Shown here: positions 47,441 through 61,200 of the stretch, one piece after another
Position numbering within the stretch: position 1 is the stretch's first letter
Layout of the letters: every line of letters begins with the position of its first letter
Assembly: GCF_963676685.1 (NCBI RefSeq)
Contig: NC_092346.1
Location: forward strand, 96,585,917-96,649,916
DNA from: Mytilus edulis
Taxonomy: Eukaryota > Mollusca > Bivalvia > Mytilida > Mytilidae
Direction: 5' to 3'
DNA: 64,000 bases
Notes under the pieces: generated by a model
The model's database searches: none
What the model was told of the DNA's origin: nothing
The model's input: only the letters and a program-made list of their open reading frames with translations
Made by a program: the position numbers and the translations under genes

Positions 47441-49684
47441 AAAATACCTTTACTTGTTACTTGCTCTTTTGCATCAAACTAATGAACGAATCATGTTATC
47501 GAAAACCTTGATAATTTTGTAAGGCACAGTGATTAAGATTATAACACTATGTTGACTGTTTTACCCCTTTTTTGACAGGTTTACCTATTATGTCTATTGA
47601 TTGTGTTTACACATCGTTGTCAATATAATGGAATTGTATGCGACTGTCGTACAAGTGAGATGTTTAGCTAGCTATAAAACCAGGTTTCATCAACAATTTT
47701 TCACATAAGCAAATGCTGGTACCAAGTCAATAATATGACACTTGTTATCCATACGTTCGATGTGTTTGAGCTTTTGATTTTGCCTTTTGATTACGGACTT
47801 TCTCTTTTGAATTTTCCTCGGAGTTCGGTATTTGTGTTTTTTTACCTTTTGTCTAACACAAGAAATAATTTAATTACTACACATGAAACACATTACCCCG
47901 GTGACAAGAATTGTTAATAGAGGTGAAGGAGGATAAATGTCTTTGACAAAATTTTTTTTTAAAAGTAAGGCAAGGATACCAAAGGAACATTTAAATTGAA
48001 AAGTCCAAAGTTAACTTGACCTATAATTGCTAACTTTTTATGCATTGTTACTTTGATGGAGATTTTTCTTATTGGCACTTATATCACATCTTTTTATTTA
48101 TATTGACAACTCCATGACAAAAAAAAAAGAAACAAACGATCAAAAAGACAAACAATAATATGCACATACCACAGATAAAAACTGAGCAAAGCGAACACAT
48201 CAAAAAAGTGGTGATTTCAGAAGAGGGGCGAATTAAACCTGAGGGACATTCAAAATTCAGTTGTATTTGTTGTAGCCATGTTACACTGATATTATAAGTT
48301 AAGTGATGATCCTACTGTATGTATACAAAAAATCATACTTAAGTATTAGATTCAAATTATAACATGTTTAGTTATATAAGCGAAAGAGATTTGGTATGAT
48401 TGCCCATGAGACAACTATCCATCAGCTGGAGACCAATGACGAAGATCTTAGTAAGGCGTGATATTTTGATATTCACTGCAAATTGAATTTATGATTGTCA
48501 ACATACTACTATGGCATCGACTCTCAGTCCGTAAAAAGTACGAAATATGAACTTTCGCTTAAAAGGGAAATCCAAATTGAATAAGACAGAGAGTGAGTTT
48601 TTTACATAATGATTAAACTATTTGTAATTCATTTTCTGTAGCTTTATTTAGTAAATGGCATTGGTTTGTCATAAAAAAAGGTTGGAAAGAAATTATGTTT
48701 AGCAATTTCGTTCCTATCGATTCATTCATGTAAGTCGATTTGTGAAAATAAAAACTGATAAACTATATCGGAGTTTAGTGTGATGTCCATTTTCACTTAA
48801 CTAGTACACATTATTATTTATGGTTCAACTAAAAGCCCCCCTCCTGTGAGATGTTGTTTCTCTTGTGTTGAAGATCCATTTTGGGTTTCGGCTGTGTTCT
48901 GCTCTTTGGTCGGGTTATCGTCTCTTTGTCATATTCAACATTTCCGTTCTCAATTTTGTTTATGATTAACAAAAGGGGACAAAAGATACCAGATGGACTG
49001 TCAAACTCATAAATCGAAAATAAACTGACAGCGCTATGGCTAAAAATGAAAAAGACAAACAGAAAAACAATAGTACACATGCATAACATAGAAAACTAAA
49101 GAATCAACAACACGAACCCCACCAAATACTAGGGGTGATCTCAGGTGCTCCGGAAGGGTAAGCAGATCCTGCTCCACATGTGGCATCCGTCGTGTTGCTT
49201 ATGTGATAACAAATTTGGTAAATAGTCTAATTCGGTAGGTCACATTCATGAAAGGGAATGGGTTTAACAACCGTTAGTTAAGAACAACAGACACAATTTT
49301 GATCTATAGACGAAAAAATATTAACAACATTCAAAACGTAAAAAATCAATGTCGTTTGAATTATATAATAAGTAAAAAATTCTGTTTGTACCTGTCATAA
49401 TTTGTATCTGATGTAATGAGGTCTCTATAGGATAGAGGTTTCGTTGGCAAGCATACCACTCCATAGTTTTATGTCTACGTTATCCCTACAATAGAAATAT
49501 ATTCTTCATAGAATTTTACAAGATCAGAATATCCACTAAAAAGAAACGTGAAATAATTAATTGTTAATAAATTATATATTATATATAAATATACTAAATA
49601 AATAAATGATTTGGAAAATACGTTGAAGGTATAAAAAGTCAAGAGAATTCTGAATGCAATTAGGTTTTATACGGGCACTCTGGT

Positions 49685-49812
49685 TCTAAACCTTGGTTCC
49701 ATCTGGGTTTTTTGGTTCTGAACCTTGGTTCTTTGGTTCGAAACCATGGTCACTGGTTCAACATCCGGGTTGTTTGGTTATAGCAACCCAACTTCTTGGT
49801 TCCATCTGGGTT
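49685..49812. repeat. Irregular GGTTC-rich repeat
   Basis: Phrases such as CTTGGTTCCATCTGGGTT and TTTGGTTCTGAACCTTGG recur with irregular spacing. Low complexity; no coding signal. Confidence 0.5.
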
Positions 49813-50607
49813 CCATTCTAGATCATTCTAATGTTCCCGTTGAACTTGGAGAAGATAACCGCAAGTATCCGAATAAAAAGATAAAGTAGGTCAAAGACGC
49901 TAAAATTGTTTTATAACATTAAACATTTCAGCATCGGCGGTAAAGGAAGCTGTAAGGTATTTATCTTCTCTTTTAATTATTTTCATTAGGAAACTAGATA
50001 AAAATAATTAAAGCATCGTATTGATTTTAAAAATAAACCGAAATATACAGTATATCGAACATTCTTTTATTTAATTCAGTCGTTCTGTGTTCATTTATTT
50101 TTCGTTACTCATCCCTTATTTCCGTTAATATTTCTAGAAGTTTTAAAAAATGTCGTTCAATTGGCCGACGATATGTGCATCTAGCCACTTGACCCGTTAA
50201 CGACTTGCATATATATTTGAATGATTGCATATTTGTTTTCAAGTCCGACTGAAATTTATTTAATTGGCTTTGTAATAATGCCAGACTTTGATAGAAATAC
50301 ATGTGAAGTTCAGTAACAAATCGTTTTGTTCAAAACAAAAAGTTAAAAGACATATAAAAAGAAAGAGATGATCAATTTAAGTTTGTAAGCTTTAAAATTA
50401 GTTGAAAAATAAGCTATAAAATATTACAAAAATATATATGTACAATACATTTGTCAAATATGCGACTCCTTGTTAAGGGGATGCATATAATCATTTGACC
50501 CCCCCCCCCCCCAAAAAAAAAACCAAAGAAATCAAAATGAAGATTAAATATTTTTATAATAAAATTGTGTGTGTGTGTGTTAATGACAGTGATAGTGGGA
50601 TGAGTAC

Positions 50608-50860
50608 ACAAGAGATCAGATGACACAGGAATTAACAACTATAGGTCACAATACGGTCTTCAACAATGAACAAAGGTCATACCTCATAGTCACCTATACA
50701 AGGCACCGAAATGACAATGTAAAACAATTCAAACGAGAATAGAAACGGACAAAATTATGAAAAAAAAATGAACGAAAAACAAATATGTAACACATAGACA
50801 AACGACAAACACCGAATTACAGGTTCCTGACATGCGACAGGCAAATACATACCGAATAAG
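50608..50860 (-). repeat. R1 interspersed repeat, copy
   Basis: ATCAGATGACACAGGAATTA, TTCAACAATGAACAAAGGTC and AAACAAATATGTAACACA are the complement of R1. A poly-C/poly-A tract and a GT microsatellite lie just upstream. Confidence 0.7.
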
Positions 50861-53399
50861 GCGGGATCCCCACCATCCCCCTAACCTGGGACAATGCTTA
50901 TTTCCACACAACACAAAATAAAATTTGAAATTTGGTAGCGTCACTTTTACCGTTTATGAGAATTCGTGTCCCTATAAAAACATAGAAAATGCTGAATTTT
51001 TCGTTTCCGTTCTCTTAAATAAGTTTTACTCAACCAAACGTTATAAATCTAACACGCAATGCTTATTACCCTACAACACAGATCTATGAAGTTCGATATT
51101 GGGTGGCGTCACTTTTACTGTTCATGAGTCTTTATATGTAAGAAGATGTGGTATGAGTAGCAATGATACAAATGACAACACGGAGCCTTAAGATAGGAAA
51201 ATGTTAAATATGTTGTTACCGTTCTTCAACTTCAGTTTGCCTTAACCAAATATTTTGAAACATATACATAATGCTTAGGGTCACAAAAGGGTCAAAATAG
51301 CGTGAATCCTACATCTATATGTGGAAGTTTACTGATGTTGTTTTTTTTCACAAGCAGGGGCATCTGTGGCACATTGACATATTTTACATTTATTTAAGTA
51401 AGCAGTTTCTTTACTTCCATTGAATTCTACTTCTAGAATTAACTTGTATATTTTTCAGGATCTCGGTGCAGTTTGATAACAGACAACGATATTTCAAGTT
51501 ACATGTGACCACCATAACAAAGTGTTTCACTAGATTGAGCTCTCTTTTTGAGTGTACTTTAAAGGTTCTTTGCATCGAGTTCAGTTTATTGATATGTGTA
51601 TACCTTCTGTGTGAATTTTTAAGATGTAAAAACAGACTATCTATATCTGCATGTCCATGAAATGAAATGAAATTATAAGGTAACATGATTAAAACATTTT
51701 GCATTACCTATCACAACTGTACTAAAGCAGTACATGTTCTCTCTAATGGGGGTCTTGTTTGGGGTTCTGATCCCGGATCCCGCTTACTGTTTTGTCAGAT
51801 TCCCGTATCCCGCTTACACTATGTACGTAAGCAATTCATATTTTTTGTAAATTACCGTGTCCTGCAAGACTTCAATTCCCGTTTTCACGGCACAATAATT
51901 TGACTTTCACTTGTAACGCGTACAAAAAGTCAGCAATCCCGCGTCACGCTTAGACCCCAATGAGACCCACTCAAATTTTTCACGGAAATTAAATGATTTA
52001 GTTTTCATTTGAACCTAACATTCTTAAAAATTGAGAATGAATATGTGGAATATGTAAAAGAGACAGTAACATGACAAAAGAGCAGAAAGCAGTCGAAGGC
52101 CCCTAATGGGTCTTCGACAAAGCGTGAAAATTTCTCGACCGGAGGCGGGCTTCAGATGGTCCATAAACAAAGTGTGTACTAGTTCAAACTCCAAAACATA
52201 AAACTGAACTTACAATTAAAAACATACAAGATCAACGAAAAACAGAGACTCATGACTTGTCGTCAAGGTAATCATGCCAAGAGACACACCCAATATGCAG
52301 AGGTCAAGAGTCAAAAAGTCATAGTCTGGTCAAGAGTTCCTTATCAAAAAAACACAAAGCAGATTTTGAGGAAAGGATAGTCGTGCTACACAAAACTAAC
52401 AAATATATCTTTATATCTAAAATAGATATAATAAGATGTGATATAAGTGCCAATCAGACAATTCCTCATTTAATTCAAACAAAATATACAAGTTGTACAT
52501 TGTGGCAATAGGTCAAGCTCACATGACGTTTCTATTGCCACTAGACTCACCATCTTATGACAATACATCTACATGCCACATATTCAAAAGCAAGGTCAAT
52601 TGAAAATTATATTTTGAGGTCAAGATAATATACACACTGTATCCCGATGACACATCAAACGTGCATAGGCCAAGAGTCAAAAAGTCATATTCTGGTCAAT
52701 AGTTCCATGTCAAAAATATACACAGCAGTCATGCACGAAAGTTCATCATGGTACACGTAACAATGTCTTATGTCATGATGCACTACACAAACCTAGGTCA
52801 GATACGGAAACACAAGACATATAACAAAACTCAATGGAACGGTACTTGTACAGGTCACTACAATTGCCTTCAAAATAGAACATAAACTCTCGCAAAACTG
52901 CAAAATTAAAACCGTCTTTCACAAAAAGTTTAACAGGATTCTTTGCAAAGATTATCTTACCACTATCAATTGAGAATCGAGTCATGCAGTTATGTCAATA
53001 AATTAAAACGGTAAGCACTAAAACTAGGGTTTACCATTTATTTCAAACCTAGCCATGTGATAGTTCTATAGTAAACACATGATACAGTCATGAAATTTAA
53101 TATTTGCAATAGTACGACCAGAACAATACAAGACAGAGAAACAAATGAAAGTAATGATACACACAAATTTTAAATCACAATGCACAAATAAGGAACCGTA
53201 GTTTTCATTCAATTTATTTATGTAAAATGTACGCTTGTAAATTAATAAATAAACCACTCATTTAAAAAAAAAAAACCATTATGTGAGAAAAATAAGACTT
53301 TTATGATACTCAAATTTGAACCAATGAAACCAACAGAAAGAAAGAAATATACGTACAAAAATTTATATGAACTATTTCGTATTTTAGCTTTAAGAGACC

Positions 53400-53710
53400 A
53401 CCAGCCAAGTAGTCATCACTTCGGTGTTTACATGAATATCAATTTTATGGTCATTTTATAAATTTCCTGTTACAACACTTTCATTTTTTCGAGAAACTAT
53501 GGATTTTCTTATCCAAGGAATATATTACCTTAGCCGTATTTGGCAGAACCTTTTAAAATTTTGGGTCCTCAATGCTCTTCAACATTGTACTTATTTAAAT
53601 TTGGCTTTTTAACTATTTTGATCAGAGCGTCACTGATGAGTCTTATGTAGACGAAACACGCGTCCCGGCGTATTAAATTATAATCCTGGTACTTTTGATA
53701 ACTATTGGAA
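53400..53710 (+). mobile_element. Hammerhead-bearing interspersed repeat (retrozyme-like)
   Basis: Shares GTATTTGGCAGAACCTTTT-like and TCCTCAATGCTCTTCAAC with the element at 62401-62845. Near its 3' end is a hammerhead core, then AAATTATAATCCTGGTAC. Hammerhead-bearing small retroelements are known from mussels. No protein is encoded. Confidence 0.65.
53627..53672 (+). ncRNA. Hammerhead ribozyme motif, consensus core intact
   Basis: In order: GCGTCA (stem I), CTGATGA (53633-53639), stem II GTCT-TATGT-AGAC, GAAA (53653-53656), a very short stem III, then GTC as the cleavage triplet at 53662-53664 and CCGGCGT returning as stem I. Stem I has one mismatch beside the cleavage site, so activity may be reduced. 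Type I minimal hammerheads have this layout. Confidence 0.65.
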
Positions 53711-54479
53711 CTTTTCTTACACATATATATTATGTTAATCCTGTTATGATCACATTCCATTAACAAAAATAGAAAGTAAGTTAGTAAGTGAGGAACTCCA
53801 TAGTTCATTGTAATAGTTCCACAGTCTAATATACATCATCATATACAATATGAAAAATCTTTAAAGCCAAATTAAATTTTAGCTTTTAAGAAATATGAGA
53901 CAATTTAATAATTTTTAAAACATAAAGATATGCTATGTAAAATGAATATTTAAATAATAACAGTTTTCATATGATACCAAAACCTTTGTAATGCATGTTG
54001 AAAACAGAGAGGTGATAGGATCCTTCAAAATTATCGCACAAAAGAAGTATTGAGGTAACAAAAGTTGTCATCAAATCTCATAAATCGAGTAAGGAGTTGA
54101 AACTGAATGTAAAATCAGGGTATTCTGTCCTGAAGAAGAGAGACAGTCAGGATGTGTTGACAGAGAAGCGTCTCCTGCTTTGAACGCAAAAATGCAAATC
54201 GGGATTGAACTTCTTTGAAATTTTAAACAGAATAACTCTCTAGATAAAGACCTGCAAGGCTGTTAACAATGTATTTCCAACATATATAAAAGAGCTACAA
54301 ATGATCAATAGATGGAATTTTTAAAAAAACATTTTCATTCTCTTCTTTCGGTATTTAGTCAGGTTTTGGTTGCCAAACTGCAATAATTAAAATAATATAA
54401 GACTAGAAAAAAACTGGACAAGAACAAATTTATTTCTACAATTGTGATGGATCTATCTAAGCATTTGCAATAGAAACAT

Positions 54480-54985
54480 TTAGAATAATTCACAGAGAAC
54501 GTCCGAGCTACCTTCATGATTTGATCACAGGAAACAGCAGTACTCTTTAGAACTACTAGGTATGGCTGAAAATCGTTTCGCTATAATGCTGCACAAATTT
54601 GGAATGAGCTGCCGAACCATTGTCGAATGGAAACATCTTGTGATCAATTTAAAAATTGGTTCAGACATAGGATCAGAATAACATCTCATACCAGTGTAGT
54701 GCAGGAATAAAATGTTTATGCCTGAGTTTCTTTCTTTTTTTGTGTGACCATTTCATTTTTTCTGTCTTATCATTAACTATAGCTTTTTTAAGTGCTTACT
54801 ATGCTTTTAACTTTCAAATGTCATCTATAGTATCTTATTATGCACTATATATTATTATTGTGTTGTTTTAATGATTTTTGTATATGTGTATACATTTAGT
54901 CGATTTGAAATACTCAACAGAGCTTTTGTAAATGTAATGTATTGAATATCGACTCTAAATAAAACTTTGAATCTTGAATCTTGAG
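54480..54985 (+). pseudogene. 3' end of a LINE (non-LTR retrotransposon)
   Basis: One frame reads AAQIWNELPNHCRMETSCDQ, then FKNWFRHRIR, to TAA at 54708-54710. The WNxLP and FK pattern is typical of the C-terminus downstream of LINE reverse transcriptases. An AT-rich 3' UTR ends with AATAAA (54958-54963) and the tail repeat TTGAATC. Upstream frames are broken by stops; the rest of the element is missing (5' truncation). Confidence 0.7.
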
Positions 54986-56344
54986 TGATTAACCTCCCCA
55001 CTAACATGTAAAAAACATGTAGCTAGACCACAAAAAATGTTTGCGTACAGAACTACAAACTGATGGAATATTGCTATCTAACAGATTGAAAGAATCGATT
55101 AGTGATAGTTTCGTGTACACACTCGTTTCAAAATCGGACGGGAGCTTTTCAGACTTTCTGCTCGGCAATCACGCAGATATATGTGACATTTTAAAACAAA
55201 AGCATCGTTTGGAGGTTTTTAACGAAGGATTTTCCTTGTCTTAAATGCTGTAGACTGTGAAGACTTCTTAATCCAAAATATTAAGTGACATTTTGAATTT
55301 GGTGAATTCAAAATTTGATGTATCAATCTCTTACAGGGAATAAAGTATGATGATGATGATGTTATATGTCTCATTGACGGACACCTTTCATTATCGCTAT
55401 TTTACGAAATGTACCTATGATCTTACTGACTGATACTTTCCTTTCTCAGCACAGTAGAGTAATATGAAAAATTATCGCTAGAAACTAAGTGCGCACAATG
55501 ATATCGACAACGTCATCAAAGGTAAAATAGCGATTGCTTTTCTCACTTCCGCCGTGCCGGCTTACGTGATCATTGATAAACTAAAATTATTCGATATACT
55601 TAAACAATCTTATATGTATATATTTTTTGTCTGTTGATCTTTTTCTTCTTTAGTCATGCGTTGTCAGTTTATTTTCAATATATGAGTTTTACTGTCCCTC
55701 TGGTATCTTTCGCCTCTATTTCAATACACAAAAATGTATGGGTATCCTAAGCTATTTTTAGATTTATATCCAATGTATTACATATAAAGCCCTGCATCAA
55801 ATGTGGAAACAGAGTGAAAAAAAGATAAACGGACATTTTGTAATCATCTGAATAATTTATTCTCCTTTTATATATTTGATTTAAATCTTCAAATAGAATC
55901 ATACAGGCGAAGGATTTAATAACAATGTGGTCATTTGTCATTTTTATCAAGCAAAACTAATTAGACCATCCTTCTTTAAATAAGAATCTTAATGTCATAT
56001 CGAAACTAATTAAAGTATAAAATATTTTTGTTTTGATAAGGTTTTGTGCAGCTTAATTTTCAGAGAAATTAAAACTGTCCAATATTTTTCAACAACACAC
56101 AATTCTCTAAATAACAAAAACATTTTGAAATGACGTAAAATCCCCTTTGGAAAAGCTTCTAGCCAGAAATATATCTTCACATCAACAGAGACAACTCAAA
56201 AATTGCTTGCAATAACTGAAGGCAAACTGATGAAGCTGTCTACTAACAAATATCTCATTGTTGTTACATTTGTAATACATCATATGGTAAGTTTTTGTTT
56301 TATAAGAATATTTGGATTTTTAAATGAATACAAAACGAAATACA

Positions 56345-56560
56345 TGCCAATGAGACAACTATCCAGAAGAGACCAAACGCCACAGGATGTTACATCTATA
56401 TGTCACTTTACGGCCTACGACAAAGTTCATGCCACAAAGTCTGCTGTAAAACGTCCCGCAATGAAAAATGTAAAACAATTCAATTGAGGAGACTAACGGC
56501 TTTTTTGTGTTCAAAATAATGAACGAAAAACAAATATTTAACACAGCATCAAAAGATAAC
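56345..56560 (-). repeat. R1 interspersed repeat, copy
   Basis: CAATGAGACAACTATCCAGA, ACGGCCTACGACAAAGTTCA and GAACGAAAAACAAATATTTA are complementary to R1. Its end merges into the 51-bp minisatellite. Confidence 0.7.
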
Positions 56561-56806
56561 AACTAAATTAAAGGCTGCTGGCTTGGGACAGGCACAGCAT
56601 CAAAAGATAACAACTAAATTAAAGGCTGCTGGCTTGGGACAGGCACAGCATCAAAAGATAACAACTAAATTAAAGGCTGCTGGCTTGGGACAGGCACAGC
56701 CTCAAAAGATAACAACTAAATTAAAGGCTGCTGGCTTGGGACAGGCACAGCATCAAAAGATAACAACTAAATTAAAGGCTTCTGGCTTGGGACAGGCACA
56801 TACAGA
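56547..56806. repeat. 51-bp minisatellite, about five units
   Basis: The unit contains ATCAAAAGATAACAACTAAA and GGCTGCTGGCTTGGGACAGG. It is an amplified piece of the R1 end, which elsewhere reads as a single copy (for example 63521-63565). The 17-residue open frame (QHQKITTKLKAAGLGQA) is a by-product of the 51-bp period. Confidence 0.8.
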
Positions 56807-57159
56807 TTGGATTTTTTTAATGATACAACCGATTGGGTCGACATACATCAAATCTCTTCACTGTAACACATGAAACTATCTAACATTACATAGTCCATTT
56901 ATTGAAAAAAATATAGCAAATTATTTAATGTAACATATTTATAAAGAAAATTAAAGCAAATTGTTAACTGGAATATATTTATAAAGAAAATTAAGTAAAA
57001 CGTTTCATATACTAGTATGCTTCATGGAACTGAAACATCTATGAACCTTTCATGATTGATTGTTGGTTGCTTAACGTCAAGTGGCAAATATTTCATGCAT
57101 ATTCAGGACGAGAACAAGTTCACAATAAATACAATAGGTAGGTTGTTGTAATAGAGGCC

Positions 57160-57480
57160 ATCTAGGATGATGGTCGGGGAAATTTGGACTGCCACTGGAA
57201 AATGAGGGTATATTGGATCGGGACAGAAATTTGGCCTTGCAACAGGCCACCTACGGACCCCTCAAAGAGTTGTTGCAAGGGTTCTTCACGTGCAAAGAGC
57301 TTGGCACTCTCTTTACACGAGGCATCGGATTTAACGTCCCCCATCTGACCGGACGTGACTGCGAACTTGATACATCCCGCACAGCCAAACGGACGCCCAA
57401 CTTCAGCAAGCGTTTTACTGCCGGTCGGGAGAAGACCAAGTGACCATATTTCTATACCCCAGTCACCCTTGGGGGTATAT
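57160..57480. repeat. GC-rich block of unknown origin
   Basis: Composition is sharply richer in G+C than its surroundings. It has open frames on both strands (57162-57494 on minus) without splice or start context. I suspect an interspersed repeat because it interrupts the alignment with 25200-25320. No domain recognised. Confidence 0.4.
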
Positions 57481-57897
57481 GAATCTTTCATCAATAGTGT
57501 TTACAAACAGTATTGATGTATTCGTATGGGCCCCTTAGCAGAGTTGCTTGTAATGGTATAAATTTCAGATAATGAAATGAGAAAAGATCATTGTTATTCC
57601 AAATGATAGAAAAAACATAATAAGACTTACTATTATCTTGATGATTGTTTTGTTTACAAATTCTGAAATTTGTAATCATACTGCGGCCGATTATGCAAAG
57701 GAACATATTTTTGAATCAATTCTAAAGTAACGATTCATTTGATTTTGATATTTCTGTTTCATATACATGAAATGCTATATTAAATGTAGCAACAAAACAT
57801 ACGAGTCTCGTAGTGCATTTCCTTTTTGAACGGAGATGTTTTTATCCTAGTGTATTTACTCAGTGTATTGCCTTTTGATGAAATATCATGTCTGCAA

Positions 57898-58056
57898 TGG
57901 ATTACACGAAGAGAAATGTTGTTATTTTCAAATTGTACATGACAATAACAGGAAATGTGCAATGAAAACAAGGACAATTTCAAAAGAATAAACAGAAATG
58001 TGTACTATTACATACAAAGATGGGTAACATCTTGCGATACACTATTTATTATATAA
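57898..58056 (+). promoter_or_regulatory. Promoter of gene 4
   Basis: TGGATTACACGAAGA at 57898-57912, GGTAACATCTTGC at 58023-58035, TATATAA at 58050-58056; ATG 111 bp after the TATA start. Confidence 0.75.
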
Positions 58057-58160
58057 CATACAGAGCTGGTATTCTCTAAGAGCCAGCTCTATAATAATAG
58101 TAACTATCGAGCTAGTTAGATCACAAATCAACGAGCTGTATTTTGAAGATACAATACATC

Positions 58161-58206
58161 ATGAAGTGTGGATTGTTCACCATTCTCGTCATCCTTGCAG
58201 TACTAG
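58161..58206 (+). CDS. Gene 4 exon 1: signal peptide
   Basis: MKCGLFTILVILAVL plus split Val; donor GTAAAA as in gene 2. Confidence 0.85.
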
Positions 58207-61200
58207 GTAAAATATAATTTCGTCTATTTGTTCATTTGCATTATACTGGTAACATCATACATGTCTTTACAAAGCAATGAATTAACTACAATGAAACAAA
58301 TGTACATCTTATAATAAACGTTAAATTGAAAGAATTTATTGAATTTCAGAATTAGCATTTCCAAGTGTGAATTTTATTATGAAGATTATAACTATGTGTT
58401 TCTGTAATTAGTTGCACTGAAAAATACTTTGTTAAGTTTTTTTTATTTGCCTTTTTATAACAATGGTATATTTGATCCTGAAATCTGCGATCGTTTTTCA
58501 AAACTCCTTTTCGAAGAGTCAACCGAAGATTCAATCTGATATAAGAACTTTTCCGAGATGTATTTAACAAATTGCAAACAAAATATAAAATCAACATCTA
58601 TAAGATTGCATGGTTTTCTGTGCGATAGGATAGCTGTATAAATAACTTCACCCGCATTTCGTATTATCAACTATTATATTTGTGTTAATAATAATATACA
58701 TATATAAATCAGTGTAAATTGCTTTGGAACTTACTTAAAATTGACGAATATTGTTGAAAAGAGGCTGTTTTATTAGAAAATTGATTTAAGAAAATCTATT
58801 TTTGCTTTATTTGTAATGCTCTCCTTGTTAATGTTCTAATGTTATATTGTTGATAAATTGTTTAAAATAATTTTATCGTTCACTCGTTATCATGTCACAC
58901 GGCGCTAAAAAGGTTTATGGTTTCCACTTGTTTGAAGATAACATTTTTTGTGTTGATAAATCAGAACGCTCAAACGCCAAAACTAAAAAGACAAGAAAAA
59001 ATATGTATAAAGCCTTAAATTCGTCAGAAGCGTTTAACCAATATCTTTGCATGAAAAATAAGTTTCTTTATGACTACAACATATTTCAACGTTTACACAG
59101 AAGAAAAACAAAAGCAAAAAACAAAAACATTTTAATATGGTGAACAATCATGATTTGGGACAGAAATGCGGTCAATGTAAAATAAAGCTTGACTATCTAT
59201 ACAGATAAACAATAAAAATCATAACAGCTAAATCGCTGAACTATAAAGCGTTTAAAGCGCAATAAAACAAAAGAACACATTACTTTTGCTATTTTTACCA
59301 TGTGCTATTATTTTCCTGACCTTTCATTGATGTATGCATTATATTATTCTTTAGTGGTAGTTGCAGAATCATATGGTAGAAGATACGGAGGAAGACATTG
59401 TATGTATTTAAGGTCATGAAAAAAATTGATATAATTTAATGCCAGGATATATTTTAGATAAATAAGTATAAAAAAGGGTCAGTTTGACGTGGATGGTCCA
59501 TTCTTTTGAAAAATAAAAAACACATGACAAATTATGAGATTGACTTCGAACAATTTCCTATATACTTTTATTTTACGTCAATATGCAGTGTTTTTCCACT
59601 TACAATTTGTACCTATTGGGATTAATCTTATTTCGAGGGTAGCAATTTTCGTGACTAGTGAACCCTTGCATTTTCGAGGACATTTGATTTCCCTCGTTTT
59701 GCCAACAATATATAAATATTCTCTGTAAAATAGTGTACCAGAATAAACTATCTCAGCTGTATTCAAACAACAAAAATACCGAACTCCAAGTTGAATTCAA
59801 ACAGCAGAAGTCCAGAAATTCTAAGGAACTCAAACGTCATTAATCAACTGAACAAGTAAACATTCAGCTCTTGTCTTGATACACACAATCATTATTAGTC
59901 GTGCTTACGCCTTTTTGATTCACCTTTTACAGAATAAGTTAAAAACAAAAACATTTATGTAATTCAAATGATTCTGATATCCTCCTTTGTAAACATATTG
60001 TAGCATTTGTGATTATTCTATTTGTTAGACTATAGGCACATGAAAAGGTATGGAAGAAGACACGTATACAGATACAGTCATACGCACTATGGAGGTAGAC
60101 ACAGATACATTCATAGGTACTATGGACATAGATACGGGTATGGACATAAGCATGTTTATGCTCACGGATATGTTCACCGACCAAGTATTATTCACAGTCA
60201 TGTTCATGTTCACGGACATGTTCACAGTCATGCCCAAGGTATAAATCTTAAGAATATACACTTTTTCATGTTTTTTTGCAAATATGCAGTTAACTCTTTG
60301 GACGTATAATAGTGTTTTTTTTTGTATAAGCTACGAACGTTCATACATGTACAACTATGATGTTTTTTTACCATGAGTAAGATTTAATAAAAAGAGAAAG
60401 TGCGTTTGAATATGATATACATTTCTGAAAGAAAACCGATTGGATTCGGTCCGAATTAATTGATAAAACATGTTAGTTATAAAGCGTTTTATTTGAGCAA
60501 CTCAGGTAAAACATTCACGGATAATTATATATTCATTATGATTTAAAAGAGGAGAAAATTTTCAAACGGATATGCAAAATCATCAGTTGAAACAAACTGA
60601 TTCTGATATGGCAAATACGAAAAATGATCAAAAACCATAAAGTTTACAAAGAACAACACAAACACTGAAGACCCCAACAAAAACTGGTTTGATCGTAGGT
60701 GCTCCGGAAGAGTAAGAGATCCTGCGCTGTATGTCTCATTTAATTACACATTGAGTGATACAGATATTCTATAATGGTCAACAAACTAGTTGTAGCATCC
60801 GGAAACCTTTGAAGAGATTATGTCAATTTTATCACTTAGACCTTTAATTTTATTAACTTTCTATTGAATACCAAGTGTACCATTAAAGGAAACCAGAAAT
60901 AATTGTCAGCAGGTATTCGAGCATAAATCAAGTTTTAGTTTTCCTTAAGATTATTATACTTCAGCTTGTGGTCTTCAACTTTAAATTGAGGTCAGTGATC
61001 TAGATTGTTCACCGATTTACCTGTATTCAGTCACAATGTATTGTAATAAGAAATATATGACTACAAAATAACAGTATTAAGATGCAAAACAGCAAAGACA
61101 TGTCTCTATGAAGTTGAGTCACATACATATCATGTCTGTCAACCAATTTTGTGGCTTTTACTGTAAAACTGCTAAAGTGTTGATATCAGTCGTCTTGCGC

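Larger units (their letters stand above)
47441..57890. other. Intergenic region between genes 3 and 4
   Basis: No gene supported. 47528-47870 aligns with 24572-24990, and 56815-57570 with 24985-25320. Between them are R1 scraps (48040-48095, 48385-48440), another repeat (48960-49250), a GGTTC-rich stretch (49685-49810), a poly-C run (50500-50513), an R1 copy (50608-50860), a CCCG-rich repeat (about 51735-51965), the hammerhead-bearing element (53400-53710), a LINE end (54480-54985), an R1 copy and 51-bp minisatellite (56345-56810), and a GC-rich block (57160-57480). I see nothing else in 51965-53400 or 54990-56340. Confidence 0.6.

Noticed and set aside
58892-59143. Open frame of 83 codons in intron 1 of gene 4
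   Set aside because: The homologous gene 2 intron does not keep the frame, and no splice sites or known domain support it.
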